A program made the translations under genes and the position numbers. From Glebionis coronaria (lineage: Eukaryota > Streptophyta > Magnoliopsida > Asterales > Asteraceae), in the NCBI GenBank assembly GCA_025667525.1, contig CM046875.1:122130340-122194339 (forward strand): a DNA stretch of 64,000 bases, read 5' to 3'. Under the pieces are notes generated by a model. The model searched no databases. It saw only the letters and a program-made list of their open reading frames with translations, and was not told the origin of the DNA. This document shows, in pieces, positions 11,483 to 21,729 of the stretch. Each line of letters opens with the position of its first letter. The first letter of the stretch is position 1.

Positions 11483-13498
11483 GACCATTGCAATGTCCTC
11501 ATGCAATGCATTAGTTACAAAGCAAGATTACACTTTTCATCATAATCAATCCACGTTGGCCTTTATTAAAGAGATAGAAAATTAAAAACATACAAAATAA
11601 AGAAATCAAAAACATACCTTGGGTTTTGGAAATGTCATGAATAATCATCATCCTCAAGTTTTCACTTTCTCCAAACCAAGCTTAAAAACGAGATCATTGT
11701 TATTATAAGTTAGTAAACTATCACGAACTCATGTGGGCCAATTACTCACTTAGACTCCCTTATTCCTAGGTGTATCTCTTATATTTTATTATTGTCTTGA
11801 ATGATCACGAGGATGCATTTTTGACTTATTACGATAGTTATTAAGTCTGAAAATAAAGTGAACGATTTAATCAATAGTTAGCTAAAGGACAAAATCTTTT
11901 AAAACTGCTTCTCGGGACCTCATAAAGTTCATATCTTGGCATAACTCGCTTCGCGATTTGAGACCTTTCTCGGACCGATATTTGGTAGCGACTTCATACT
12001 TCAAATCTTGAGAGACGTTCATGAAATTATGGTCTTCTCTTCATAATGGAATTTCTTCATTTGAAGTTTTGAGAGATTCATACTTGGACCACGACTTCTT
12101 CATTTTTCTCCAATCTTTATTTTGGACTTTGATATACAACGATCCGCCTCCTTTTATGACTTGGATCTATTTATCCTCATACCTTGTTAGGGTCTTTTCG
12201 GATACACTTCTTCATGACTTTTGGGGAGTTTTTGCTTTTCGTCGTGTGTCTCGATCCTTCATATTGATTTTTGATAAATGATTCTTCACATCACTTTTGG
12301 ATCTTTAGCAACAAAATATAGTCCTCATGCCTTGTTAGGGCCTTTTCGGACTCGCCAATCTTTGCATCCCGCTTCAATAAGTTATGCCTTGGCTATGAAC
12401 TCTAATCCATACCGAGCAACTTTTAAACGATCTTGGGCTAGAAGCTAAGTAACTTTTCAAATCGTACAACCTTATTTATTAGCAGATAAATTATTAGCAA
12501 GCGATGGGAGAATAGGCTTATAATTAACTCACATAAATTCATGAAAGAATACCGAACTTATAATTGGCTCTATCATCTCTCGTTCTCCACAATTTAAAAT
12601 CTCAAGTAATGAGACTCGTGGATACTTAGCCTATTAAATCAAAGTTTTGGGTTTTCGAGTCGCATATAGGATCTTGCAAATTCTTAGACTTTTTCAAGTT
12701 TAGAAATCGCATTTTAAAGTTCCCTTGATAAACGACTCTCTAGGATCAATTATAGGAACTTGCAAAAAGTTCTTGTTCTTAACCTGTGAGAGTTAAGACT
12801 TTCGCGTTTTATAGCTCCCTATATAAAAGCCTAGCAAAACTTGACTTAAACACGTTAAGGATACTAGCTAGAGCAAACTTAGATAAGTAAACTCGGATTG
12901 AGTCAAAAGATTCACAACGTTTGAAAATTAAAACCACTTATTTAAGCATCTATTCTAGCAAAGGAAGAAAATAACTATACAAAGGTAAAAACTAATAGGC
13001 CAAAATAGATCAAAATTTTTGAAAAATGTCGAAAAATTGATTTTCCGGTTAAAATGAGGATAAATACAAGGAAAAGACCACTTAACTTCGATAGAAATCC
13101 CCCCTACACTTAAGATAAACATTGTCCTCAATGTTTAAGCATGTGGGAGTAAACTCCCCTACACTTAGGACATTGTGCACTTTGTTTAAATCTTGCTAAG
13201 GAAAAGACAACTAAAGAGATTCCTATTTTAATATTGAGAAAATATAAAATAGTGAATCGAAAAGAGTTTAGGATAGAACCGGGATAATGGAACACGGAAT
13301 CACGGGTCGTCAAGAATCATCAAGAGTGGATCTTTGAAGCTCGAATCCCTGATTAAGAAGTGAGGAGAGGGAATAGCAAACCAAAGGGTCTCCCCTACAC
13401 TTATGGTAAAGAAAGCGAAAAGATAGATGCATGGGTTGCCTCCCAAGAAGCGCTTGGTGTTTGTTAACCGAGTCGTGAGCCTGACTCGACCTTGATCA
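11483..13498 (-). other. Conserved non-coding 3' region of Element A
   Basis: About 2 kb between the last stop codon and the polypurine tract. It aligns along most of its length with 35954-37990 of Element B and 51882-53983 of Element D, although no long frame is shared. It contains two stem-loops just after the stop (13469-13488 and 13433-13455), a 9 bp hairpin at 13116-13137, and several extra polypurine-like CCCCTACACTT tracts (near 13101, 13156 and 13392). A direct repeat around CCTTGTTAGGG begins at 12175 and again at 12323. Athila elements often carry an env-like ORF here; none is visible. Confidence 0.75.
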
Positions 13499-14890
13499 TC
13501 AACGGAAGAAGCATGAAACATATCCACCAGGATCAAAGACATAGTTTTCATCCATCAATAAGCACAAGCTTAAGGCGAACAAGGCAAGCCAAAGAAGAAA
13601 TGGCAGGGTTCCCTTAAGCAGTGATGGAGCACGGTGGGAGCAAGTATGGTGAGGTGCAAGCATGTCTTCAATAGTTCCAAAGATTTTTCCTTTTATTTCA
13701 TCAGGTGTATACTGAGATGGCTTAAAGACTTCAATACCGGGGTCGAAAACCTTTTCCTTTAAGGGAAAATAGCACTCAGGCTCAGCCGAGTGTGAAGAAG
13801 ATCCGCAAAGAAGCACAACCTCGTCCTCAGAAGGGGGACAAAGAGGTGTCAAATCATATGTGCAACGGATATTGGTTTCAACCGGTTTTTTCTCCTTTGA
13901 CAGAATGTTCTTCAAATCCAAAGTAGGATCAAGACGATAATCTTCAAAGTCATAAGGAGGAGCATCACTCTCATGAGGGAAGTACGTGTTGAGAAATTCA
14001 GAGAAGTCTTCCTCAAATGAGTAATCGTCCAAAGTAGGATCGAGTGATGGCGGAGGATCGTCATCATGTGAAGAATCGCTCGAGAGAGTATCAGCCTCAT
14101 CAAAATCATCGAAAGTGGGCAGCTCGGGATACTCAGAAGTACAATCATCAAAATCATCCGAGTCTGAGCTAGAATCATCATCATCATAAGCATCAAAGAC
14201 CGGTGGAGAATCATAAATGGGAGAAGCTGCCAAAGTAGACCGAGAATCATCCACATCATCGTCAAAGAGTGGATTATCGATAGAAGAATCGAATAGAGGA
14301 TTGTCATAGACGGTAAAGTCATCGAGCACATTAATCATATTCACTGATTCTTGTCCATAATATTTGCCTGTAAGCTTCCCCATTCTGAAAATTTGTGAGG
14401 CATTCCCGACTCTTAAGATTAACTCACCTTCGGCAACATCCACTAAAGCACGTCCGGATCTCAAGAATGGCCGACCAAGTATTAAAGGAATACGAGGGTC
14501 CATTTCATAATCAACTACGATAAAATCGACCTGGAAAGTAAATGCGCCAACTTTAATGAACACATCTTCGGCTATACCAACGGGGTAAGCGAGAGTGCGA
14601 TTTGCAAGTTCGAGAGTCATCTTTGTTGGAGTGAGGTCGGGTAATGATAGTGTTTTCCAAACACTCAATGGCATCAAATTAATACTGGCCCCGAGATCAG
14701 CAAGGGCAGTAAATTCTTCAGTTTTGTTGAACACGCAAGGCAACACAAAACGACCGGGATCTCCAAGCTTTTCCGGAAGTTCTTTAAGAATAACTGCAGA
14801 GCAGTTTTCATTTAAGCGTGTGTTGGCGAGTTCAATCAGCTTCTCCTTCTTGTTAAGCAATTCCTTAAAGGCTTTAACAAATTTGGGCAT
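13499..14890 (-). CDS. Protease plus acidic/transmembrane tail of Element A
   Basis: 463 codons from the ATG at 14890. The family reads gag and protease in one frame, so this is the downstream part of a gag-pro protein separated from gag by a one-base shift. Residues 60-170 form a retropepsin domain with catalytic DLGAS at 65-69 and a later ILGRPFL motif near 140. After about residue 200 the protein departs from Elements B and D. A long Asp/Ser/Pro-rich acidic stretch (about 200-330) is followed by a mixed region and a hydrophobic span, LPFLLWLALFALSLCLL, at 429-445 with 18 residues after it. RT, RNase H and integrase are absent. The role of the tail is unknown. The 460-codon open frame suggests recent function or young age. 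Confidence 0.85.
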   Translation of the reverse strand: MPKFVKAFKELLNKKEKLIELANTRLNENCSAVILKELPEKLGDPGRFVLPCVFNKTEEFTALADLGASINLMPLSVWKTLSLPDLTPTKMTLELANRTLAYPVGIAEDVFIKVGAFTFQVDFIVVDYEMDPRIPLILGRPFLRSGRALVDVAEGELILRVGNASQIFRMGKLTGKYYGQESVNMINVLDDFTVYDNPLFDSSIDNPLFDDDVDDSRSTLAASPIYDSPPVFDAYDDDDSSSDSDDFDDCTSEYPELPTFDDFDEADTLSSDSSHDDDPPPSLDPTLDDYSFEEDFSEFLNTYFPHESDAPPYDFEDYRLDPTLDLKNILSKEKKPVETNIRCTYDLTPLCPPSEDEVVLLCGSSSHSAEPECYFPLKEKVFDPGIEVFKPSQYTPDEIKGKIFGTIEDMLAPHHTCSHRAPSLLKGTLPFLLWLALFALSLCLLMDENYVFDPGGYVSCFFR

Positions 14891-16692
14891 GTGGACAAGT
14901 GCTTCAAGAAACTAATGCTGAAGCCTATTTGAGAAATCATATTGATATATTTTGTCACTTGAGAGTCCTCCTTTGTTAGATCGTTGGTCTTGCCTATGCG
15001 AGAAGGGTATGGGATTCTGGGTTTATAGGTGGAAGGTGAAGGTATAGTCGGTAAAGGTTGAGATGTTGAAGGGTCCTTCCGAGAGACATCGTCATTACGA
15101 GGCGGAGACGGTAATGGTGCACTAATACTAGGTGTAGGAGGAGTAGGGACACATGGTGGTGGAGGAGGTGTAGATGATGGGGGAGGGATTGGTGGTCCTA
15201 CGATGGTGACTCCACTACGAGTAGTAATAGCACTCACATTGGCTCGCGGATTGGTGACGGTGTTGGAAGGTAGAGAACTTGAAGTAGAAGGTTGAGTGGC
15301 GGGCAAGAAACTAGCCAACATATTCTTTAATTCAGTCGTTTGAGTGCTGAAGGAGGATTGAATATTATCACGAACCTCGGTTCTAATGTCATTACCTTGC
15401 TTCATGATATCTCCTTTCAAATTGATTATTTGGCTTTGTAGATTCTTGATTTGCTCACCTTGAGTTCTCATGACGGCTTCAACATCGGGATTAATGGGTG
15501 GGGTTTGTTGGGTGGGTGGTTGATAAGGGTTAGAAGCTCTTGGTGGGATTTGGTTGCTTCTATTATAGTTGTTGGCGGGGTTTTGGTTTTGAGGAGAAAA
15601 ACCGGGTGAAAGGTAATTGTTGGATCGGTAACTCAGCAGATTTCTATCCCCTTGTTGTCTAGCTTGGTAATTTTCCGGTGAATAATTACCATAAGCTGCA
15701 TACACATTTTTCGGATTTCCTTGTGTCGAAGGAAAATCGGTGTATGAGTGAGGACCGCCACATGTTTCATAAGTATTAGCAACCGCTTTAACTTGTTGTT
15801 GTTGTTGGTTTGAAGCGAGAAGCGTAATACTTTTGCTCATTTCAATCATCATGCGGGTGAGTTCGGTCATCTCAGGGTTTGCTGAGGTCGAGGAAACATT
15901 GACTCTCGGGTTGTTCCTAGAAGAAGCAGAGGAATCCCAGTTTTTGTGGTGAGTAGTCATGTTCTCAATTAACTCTCTACACTCCTCGGGTCTCCTTTTC
16001 ATGAATGTGCCACCGACGGCTGCATTAATCGTATCACGATCTCGAAAAGTCAAACCGTTGTAGAAAGTGTCTATTAAGGTCACAGGGAGCATGTTGTGAT
16101 TTGGACATCTATCGATCAAGACATTATATCTCTCCCAATCATCAAAAATAGATTCATCAGGGTCTTGCATGAAACCGCTGATCTGATTGCGAAGGCTTGT
16201 GACCATGGATGGTGGAAAGTAGCGCGACAAAAAGCGTTGAGTCATGTCATCCCAAGTGTGAATAGAATTCTTCGGGAGACGATCAGACCATTTCTCGGCA
16301 TGATGTAATAAAGTGTGTGGAAAGAGTTGTAGGCGAAGTTCATCCATTGTGGCACCAGCCAACTTCATGCTTTGGGTGATTGTAATGAACTTGTCGAGGT
16401 GTTTGTTGGCATCATCATCAGGCAATCCACGGAATGGGTTTGTTTGTACTTGCTGAATCATGTGGTGCTTCAACGAAAACTCAGGAGCGTTGATTTGCAT
16501 CGGCGCAATCGGTCCTCCTCGTCCAAACATTGTTGGTTGACAAAGCTCCTCCATGGTCCGAAGATCGGGCTGTGGAAGAACATTGTTGTTATTATTGTTG
16601 AGGTGCGGTGGAATATTATTGTTGTTAACACCTGACATAGCTAAATCTTCTTGAGGCTCGGGCTCTTGATAATTAGAAGATCTAGTACGCAT
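14836..16692 (-). CDS. gag of Element A (frame ends by a shift into protease)
   Basis: Start taken at 16692 (MRTRSS..), matching the MRTRS start in Elements B and D; the open frame extends 19 codons further upstream without support. The retrotransposon gag domain includes LRTMEELCQPTMFGRGGPIA and WDDMTQRFLSRYFPPSMVTS, then Asn/Gln/Pro-rich linkers and a Pro-rich C-terminal part. The zinc-knuckle-like site seen in relatives is damaged here (YETCGG..YTDFPS, with Cys lost). Near 14930 the frame leaves the consensus: the bases still encode the expected protease-leader residues in another frame, as from loss of one base. The protein would form the particle that packages element RNA. Confidence 0.88.
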   Translation of the reverse strand: MRTRSSNYQEPEPQEDLAMSGVNNNNIPPHLNNNNNNVLPQPDLRTMEELCQPTMFGRGGPIAPMQINAPEFSLKHHMIQQVQTNPFRGLPDDDANKHLDKFITITQSMKLAGATMDELRLQLFPHTLLHHAEKWSDRLPKNSIHTWDDMTQRFLSRYFPPSMVTSLRNQISGFMQDPDESIFDDWERYNVLIDRCPNHNMLPVTLIDTFYNGLTFRDRDTINAAVGGTFMKRRPEECRELIENMTTHHKNWDSSASSRNNPRVNVSSTSANPEMTELTRMMIEMSKSITLLASNQQQQQVKAVANTYETCGGPHSYTDFPSTQGNPKNVYAAYGNYSPENYQARQQGDRNLLSYRSNNYLSPGFSPQNQNPANNYNRSNQIPPRASNPYQPPTQQTPPINPDVEAVMRTQGEQIKNLQSQIINLKGDIMKQGNDIRTEVRDNIQSSFSTQTTELKNMLASFLPATQPSTSSSLPSNTVTNPRANVSAITTRSGVTIVGPPIPPPSSTPPPPPCVPTPPTPSISAPLPSPPRNDDVSRKDPSTSQPLPTIPSPSTYKPRIPYPSRIGKTNDLTKEDSQVTKYINMISQIGFSISFLKHLSTCPNLLKPLRNCLTRRRS

Positions 16693-16894
16693 GCACCTCC
16701 AAAGACAAAAGAAAAAGAAACCAAACACAAAGACAATATATATACACAATAAAGATAAAATCTTTTTGGATTTTTGAAATTTTTAATTTTTATGATTTTT
16801 TTGAATTTTTTATGCAAGAAAAATAACGCTCACAAGTGAACGGATCCCAAAAAGCAACGCGTCTCTCACAGAAAACCGTTAATCTTTACGAAAA

Positions 16895-16912
16895 GAGCCG
16901 GCAGCGGCGCCA
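16895..16912 (-). other. Primer binding site of Element A
   Basis: Minus-strand TGGCGCCGCTGCCGGCTC begins two bases after the 5' LTR. Its first eight bases match the complement of the tRNA-Asp 3' end, the primer expected for Athila/Calypso elements; later bases partly diverge. The identical 18-mer is present in Elements B and D. Confidence 0.85.
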
Positions 16913-16914
16913 TT

Positions 16915-18734
16915 TGATACATCAATTTTACTCGGTTAAAAAGTTCTTTGTCGTGTGTCTCTTCGAATTGAAAAACTTGTGTTTAATGTGTGACTCAGTC
17001 TTATTTTGGTGGAACAAAAGTGTGTCGTTGTAGTGTTTTAAAATTAAAATGTTCAAGACTTCAAAGTAAAAGTGCGTTAAAGTAAATCTAAGTCTAATTA
17101 AAATAATGGTGCAAGTATTTAAAAACGTGACTGAAATTAAAGGGCACTTAAGTAAATGACGCAAACTTAAATCTAACTAAGGCAATCTTAAAACGCAACT
17201 AAAACTTAAACTAAGGCAAGACTAAAATTTAACTAAGGCAAATAAACTTAAAGTGCAATTAAAATAAAGGTAGGAAAAATAAAGCTTGAAAATAAAAGAC
17301 AGAAATTTAAAAACAGATAATAACAAAAACCTGAAAGAACCCTTGATTCGGAAGTTCAAAACTTCCGAATGAACTAGCTTGACTCGGAACTTAGCCCTTG
17401 ATTCGGAACTTTTAAGTTCCGAATGAACAAAAAGTTGTTGATCCGGAACTTTGTCCTTCGTCCGGAACTTGGTTCGGAAGATCTGCTTGACTCGGAACTT
17501 TGTCCTTCGTCCGGAACTTTGTTCGGAAGTTCGTCCGGAACTTTCGTTCGGAACTTCGTTCGGAAGTCTTTACTCGGAACTTTTGAGTTCCGAATGAACA
17601 CTCTTGATCCGGAAGTTTTAATGTTCCGGATGAACAATGCTTGAGTCGGAACTTTTAAGTTCCGAATGAAAGAACTTCTTCCCTTGATCCGGAAGTTTGA
17701 GAGTTCCGGATGAAGCCACTGGTTCGGAACTTTGAAAGTTCCGAATGAACACTCCTCTTCTTGTCTTGGCTCGGAAGTTTTCCTGGGAATACAGAAACAC
17801 AAACAAACTCCCCCGAAGAACAAGGGATCACAGAAACAGCAGATCTAAACACAAATTAACCAAAATCAAACACACGAATTAATCATACTAATAACGAATC
17901 AATAGTAAACATAATCAAACAGTTTAAATCAATAAAATAAACAACTTTAACCACAATAATCAAAAACCACTTGGATCAAAATAAAAGCATGAACATGAAC
18001 ACAAACATAAACATAAAAATCAAAGATTTAGAAAGGTAGATGAGAGATTAACAAGATAAAGTAAAGATTGACAAGAATTAAATGGAAACTTACTTGAAAT
18101 TAAATGAATTTAAGGTGCGAGACAAGGTATTTAAATTGGACAAGAAATTAAATGACAAGGTAAAGAAAATAGAAGACTAATTGTCACTATTAGCCAACAA
18201 AATGAAAAGTGATTAATACAAAACTATATATAGGGGAGGATTAGGAAGCTTCCTCCCCTCCTTCATTTCTTCATAATTGCGTCATTAGGCCCTTAAGCAT
18301 ATAATCTTCATTAATTGCACCATTAGTCCTTTTTCCTTCTAATCTTCTTTAAACTTGGACTCTAATGACTTGTGGCTTGGGATTTCTTTTGAACTCGTCT
18401 TTAAATTCTTCAATAAAATAGACTTGAATTCTTCGGCTTTTGATAAACTTCCGTCTTTTGACTTTTTCTTCGATAAATCTTCAGAATTGGTCTTGGACTT
18501 CCGTTCTTTTTGCACTCTTGACTTCTTGACTCCGTCTTTCATCTTTTTCTTCAATAAAAGTCCGTAAATGCCCGTGAATTCCCGTGTTTTCTCCACTTTT
18601 CACCTTTTCGTCCTAAATCACAACAAAAACACAAACCACGCATAATTCCGACATAAAAGACATAAAATACACGTTTTGGTCCGGTTATCATTGTAATTAA
18701 GTGGTAGAAAAGATGGGTGTTTACACACCTATCA
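16915..18734 (-). repeat. 5' LTR of Element A
   Basis: 1820 bp partner of 9649-11468. In element orientation it begins TGATAGGTGTGTAAACACC and ends GATGTATCA. The TTCGGAACTT/AAGTTCCGAA array occupies about 17345-17785. Small minus-strand frames inside come from the repeat array. Confidence 0.95.
18225..18232 (-). promoter_or_regulatory. TATA box in Element A 5' LTR
   Basis: TATATATA on the minus strand, followed by GGGGAGGA on the plus side, about 500 bases into the LTR in element orientation. Its position matches the TATA boxes of the B and D LTRs. It is the likely promoter for gag-pro RNA. Confidence 0.55.
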
Positions 18735-19806
18735 GCCACCAGTCCGTTCGTCGTCGCTATATATGTCTGGTAAATATTGTTCGTTGCCGCTATATATGCC
18801 GGGTAGCGGATGTGATGTTTGAAATATGGTGTGTTATGAGTTGGAAAAAGGATGTGTAAATGGTGAACGTTGTTTCAGTATCTGGTGGTGCTGAATTTTT
18901 GTGGCGCTTTTTGGCCTAGAAACCTTCAGCTAAATAAGGTAATTTTTATGAAATATGTGTTTTTGGGTAATTGGTCATTGTTACTTTTGTTTGATCTTTT
19001 AAGTTACGACCTTATTATGAGTTGCAAGTGGGATTTCATTTGATGAAGTCATCGGTGTGGTTAAAAATACCCTTATCATATATAAGTTGCCTCAAATGAG
19101 GTCATACTATGCTAAATTAGCAGGCTATAAAGTAATATGGTGTTTGTTTGCGTTTATGTGCCCACCTCATGCCTTGATTGAGTTCTTTGTGATAGTTATT
19201 TGTTGTAGTATACGTTCTAAAAGACTGTGATGGTTTTGAAATCTAATAGTTGATACACGCGAAGTCAAATAAACCTTTAAAAATGTGGATTGGGTTTCGG
19301 GGTTCCCCTAAATGAATATGCACCCCGATGAACACATGTTGGTTTGCATCCATGGCGGTTCGGTTACCCTTTTATCGGGTGTCAAAATATCTTACTACGT
19401 ATCTCTTCTCTCTCGGAAATTAGCAAAGAGAGGAAGAGACAAGTAGGAAAAGAATGGAGTTGCGAAAACCAATATATGTGGTCACTCGGGCTATGATGAG
19501 TTTTAACGGCACGTGATAAATCTGAGATTATGCGTATCTTGGCAGGGCAACCTCTCGAGGTTACAGCCATGGCGTGCCTATCCGGTTTTCCCTTAATGGT
19601 GTCTTGAGCCTATAATGTCCTATAATCTACTGCTCGCATTGCTTTATATAGTATCCTCTTTTATTGAAGTTATAACGTTGCTACTTACATTCCCTGGTTG
19701 ACAGCCACATTAAAGAACGATTTTTGTAAACTTTGATTCATGACGGTTTGATTGTTCTGTTGGTTTTGCATTTACGAACATGTGAGGAATGCTTAATGAA
19801 GCTAAT

Positions 19807-19955
19807 GCATAATTTTTATGTCGGTATTATGCTATGTGGAATCAACCTAGGCCATGTAAGAAATTTTATTCTTAGTTTAAACATTTTCGTTATTAAGTTT
19901 CTTACGAGTTCTGATGTAAGTTCCTACATTTTGTGAAGGGTCTTGGTTTATGGAC
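19807..19955. repeat. 149 bp direct repeat, copy 1
   Basis: Runs from GCATAATTTTTATGTCGG to GTTTATGGAC. A copy of equal length with about 15-20 differences lies at 20173-20321, 366 bp downstream in the same orientation. It has no coding content. Confidence 0.85.
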
Positions 19956-20172
19956 GTTTTGGAGTTTATTCCTATACTTGACCGATGTTCCATTTAAAAA
20001 AATTATGTATACATGTGTATGCTCAGCTTGCGGTCCTGGAGGAAAAAAAGGGCAGACGTAGATGGCTCAAGCCGAATTAGAAGCCGCATATTCATTGTAG
20101 GTACATTTAAGTAAAAAAAGGTTGACCTTCCCGGTTTAGATAATGTGATCATTGAGGATGGTCACGGATTCA

Positions 20173-20321
20173 TGCATAATTTGAGTTGGTATTATGCTAT
20201 GTGGAATTAATGTAGGCCATGTAAGGAATTTTATTTTTAGTTTCGAACATCTCCGTTATTAAATTTCTTACGAGTTCTGATGTAAGTTCCTACATTTTGT
20301 GAACGCTCTTTGTTTATGGAC
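20173..20321. repeat. 149 bp direct repeat, copy 2
   Basis: Second copy of 19807-19955 in the same orientation. Shared landmarks are TATTATGCTATGTGGAAT and CTTACGAGTTCTGATGTAAG. Confidence 0.85.
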
Positions 20322-21143
20322 TTATCACTCTCAACTAGGTTCGAATCCAACATCCCAATAGTTTTACTTTCTTTATTGAAAATATATATGTACAATCTTA
20401 TAAGTAGGTAATGATAAGTCTTTCGCAGTCGTAAAATCACCTGCTATGTGAATTCATAACATATCTTATAGTGTTGCTTATATAAACGTTTTTAAGTCGA
20501 AAAATAGGATTAAAACATTTAGTTAATCCTCAAAGGTTCAACAACCGTTACTTCAAGTTAGACGCAACAATGTAATTATTTGAAATTCTCAAGTTAGAAA
20601 GTTAGAATTATAATATTGAATGCGTGACTTTATACCAAGGTGAAAAAGAGGACGAGGACACACAAGGAGGGAAATTTATTTGTGTTAAACAAATGTATGC
20701 CTACTAATATTTCAGCCTTCTATTACATTTTTCTTTCTATCCGTCAACCGGCTCTAAGTATTTGGACCCTTCTATTACAATATTTTTAGATGCTAAAGTT
20801 GCACTACCTATCTATGCTAAACATTTACTCATGTGACTAAAACAACGATCATCAGATGTAACAAGAATCAAAAGTAGGATCTATGTGATATAAACGAGGT
20901 TAGGTGTAGTTTTTGTAGTAAAGGGTAAATTGTCTTTGTATGCGATCAATTAAGTTTGGATCATGCCCTTTGTCCGTCCAAACACCCTCTTATTAAAATA
21001 TTAGGGGAGGATTAAGAGCTCTTTGAGAAGGAAACATACCCAAAACTACCAGATCAAACAAAACAAACGGGATTAAAATTAATTAAAACACGTTTATGTA
21101 GGGGGTGTTTGGAAATGGTTATTGAAACTGCTTATGTGCTAAT

Positions 21144-21632
21144 TGTTGATCCCAAACTTAGATTGATTAAGCTTTGTATTATCGAGATTAGTTCAAATAT
21201 AATACGTAGAAAAACTGTGAGTATTCAAAAATCTAAGTATTACGCGGAATTAATACTTAGAACAAAGAACAAATAACAAAGCACGTATACCAAACTTTCA
21301 ACTTCGATTAATAATAACGATGAACAATGTGATTGAAAGCGTACATAAACATAAACCCTAAGGCCTCCTTTTATACACACAAGGAGCCTTGTACATCAAG
21401 CTATCGTATCAACTATTTTAGGAAGATATCTAAAGATAATTAACACAAATTACAATATTCGTATACATCTTCCTAACTTAACAAACGTGTTGACTTTTAC
21501 AGCTAATAAGTTTTGACAGTGGCTTGATTCTTCTTGTCTGTGCCTATTCTGTCAGCGGCTTGATAACACCTTGTCAGCGGCTTGATTCAATGTGTCAACG
21601 ACTAGATGACTTAGATAATTTTATTCCCAACA
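21144..21632 (-). repeat. 3' LTR of the copia element
   Basis: 489 bp bounded by TGTTGATCCC on the left and CCCAACA on the right (TGTTG..CAACA), abutting a polypurine tract. It contains two exact TGTCAGCGGCT motifs (21550 and 21572) and diverged ones nearby (about 21507 and 21593). The partner LTR is off the right edge, so the left end rests on the terminal inverted repeat only. Confidence 0.75.
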
Positions 21633-21648
21633 ATCCTCCCCTAAACTT
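21633..21648 (-). other. Polypurine tract of the copia element
   Basis: Minus-strand AAGTTTAGGGGAGGAT directly precedes the LTR terminus TGTTGGG, as expected for plus-strand priming. Confidence 0.8.
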
Positions 21649-21729
21649 GATATTCACCATAATCATCAAGTTTCTGAATAAAAGAAAATGTAGAGAGGAT
21701 TATTACAAACAAACCTATTCTTATTTGAT

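Larger units (their letters stand above)
9649..18734 (-). mobile_element. Element A: non-autonomous Athila-type Ty3/gypsy LTR retrotransposon
   Basis: Two 1820 bp LTRs (9649-11468 and 16915-18734) begin TGATA and end TATCA. GCCAC flanks the whole unit on both sides (9644-9648 and 18735-18739), so this is one complete insertion. Genes read on the minus strand, so the right LTR is the 5' LTR. A primer binding site (16895-16912) and polypurine tract (11469-11482) are in place. The interior is 5.4 kb and encodes gag, protease and an unusual acidic/transmembrane tail. No reverse transcriptase, RNase H or integrase is present. Only about a dozen LTR differences were seen by eye, below 1 percent, so it is the youngest of the three Athila insertions. 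Loss of pol implies proteins supplied by relatives. Confidence 0.93.
18740..21143. other. Spacer between Element A and the copia element
   Basis: 2.4 kb of non-repetitive AT-rich DNA apart from one repeat pair. I recognise no protein family, tRNA or LTR, and the open frames are short and unrelated to known domains. It may be old intergenic or intronic sequence of the pre-insertion locus. Confidence 0.5.
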
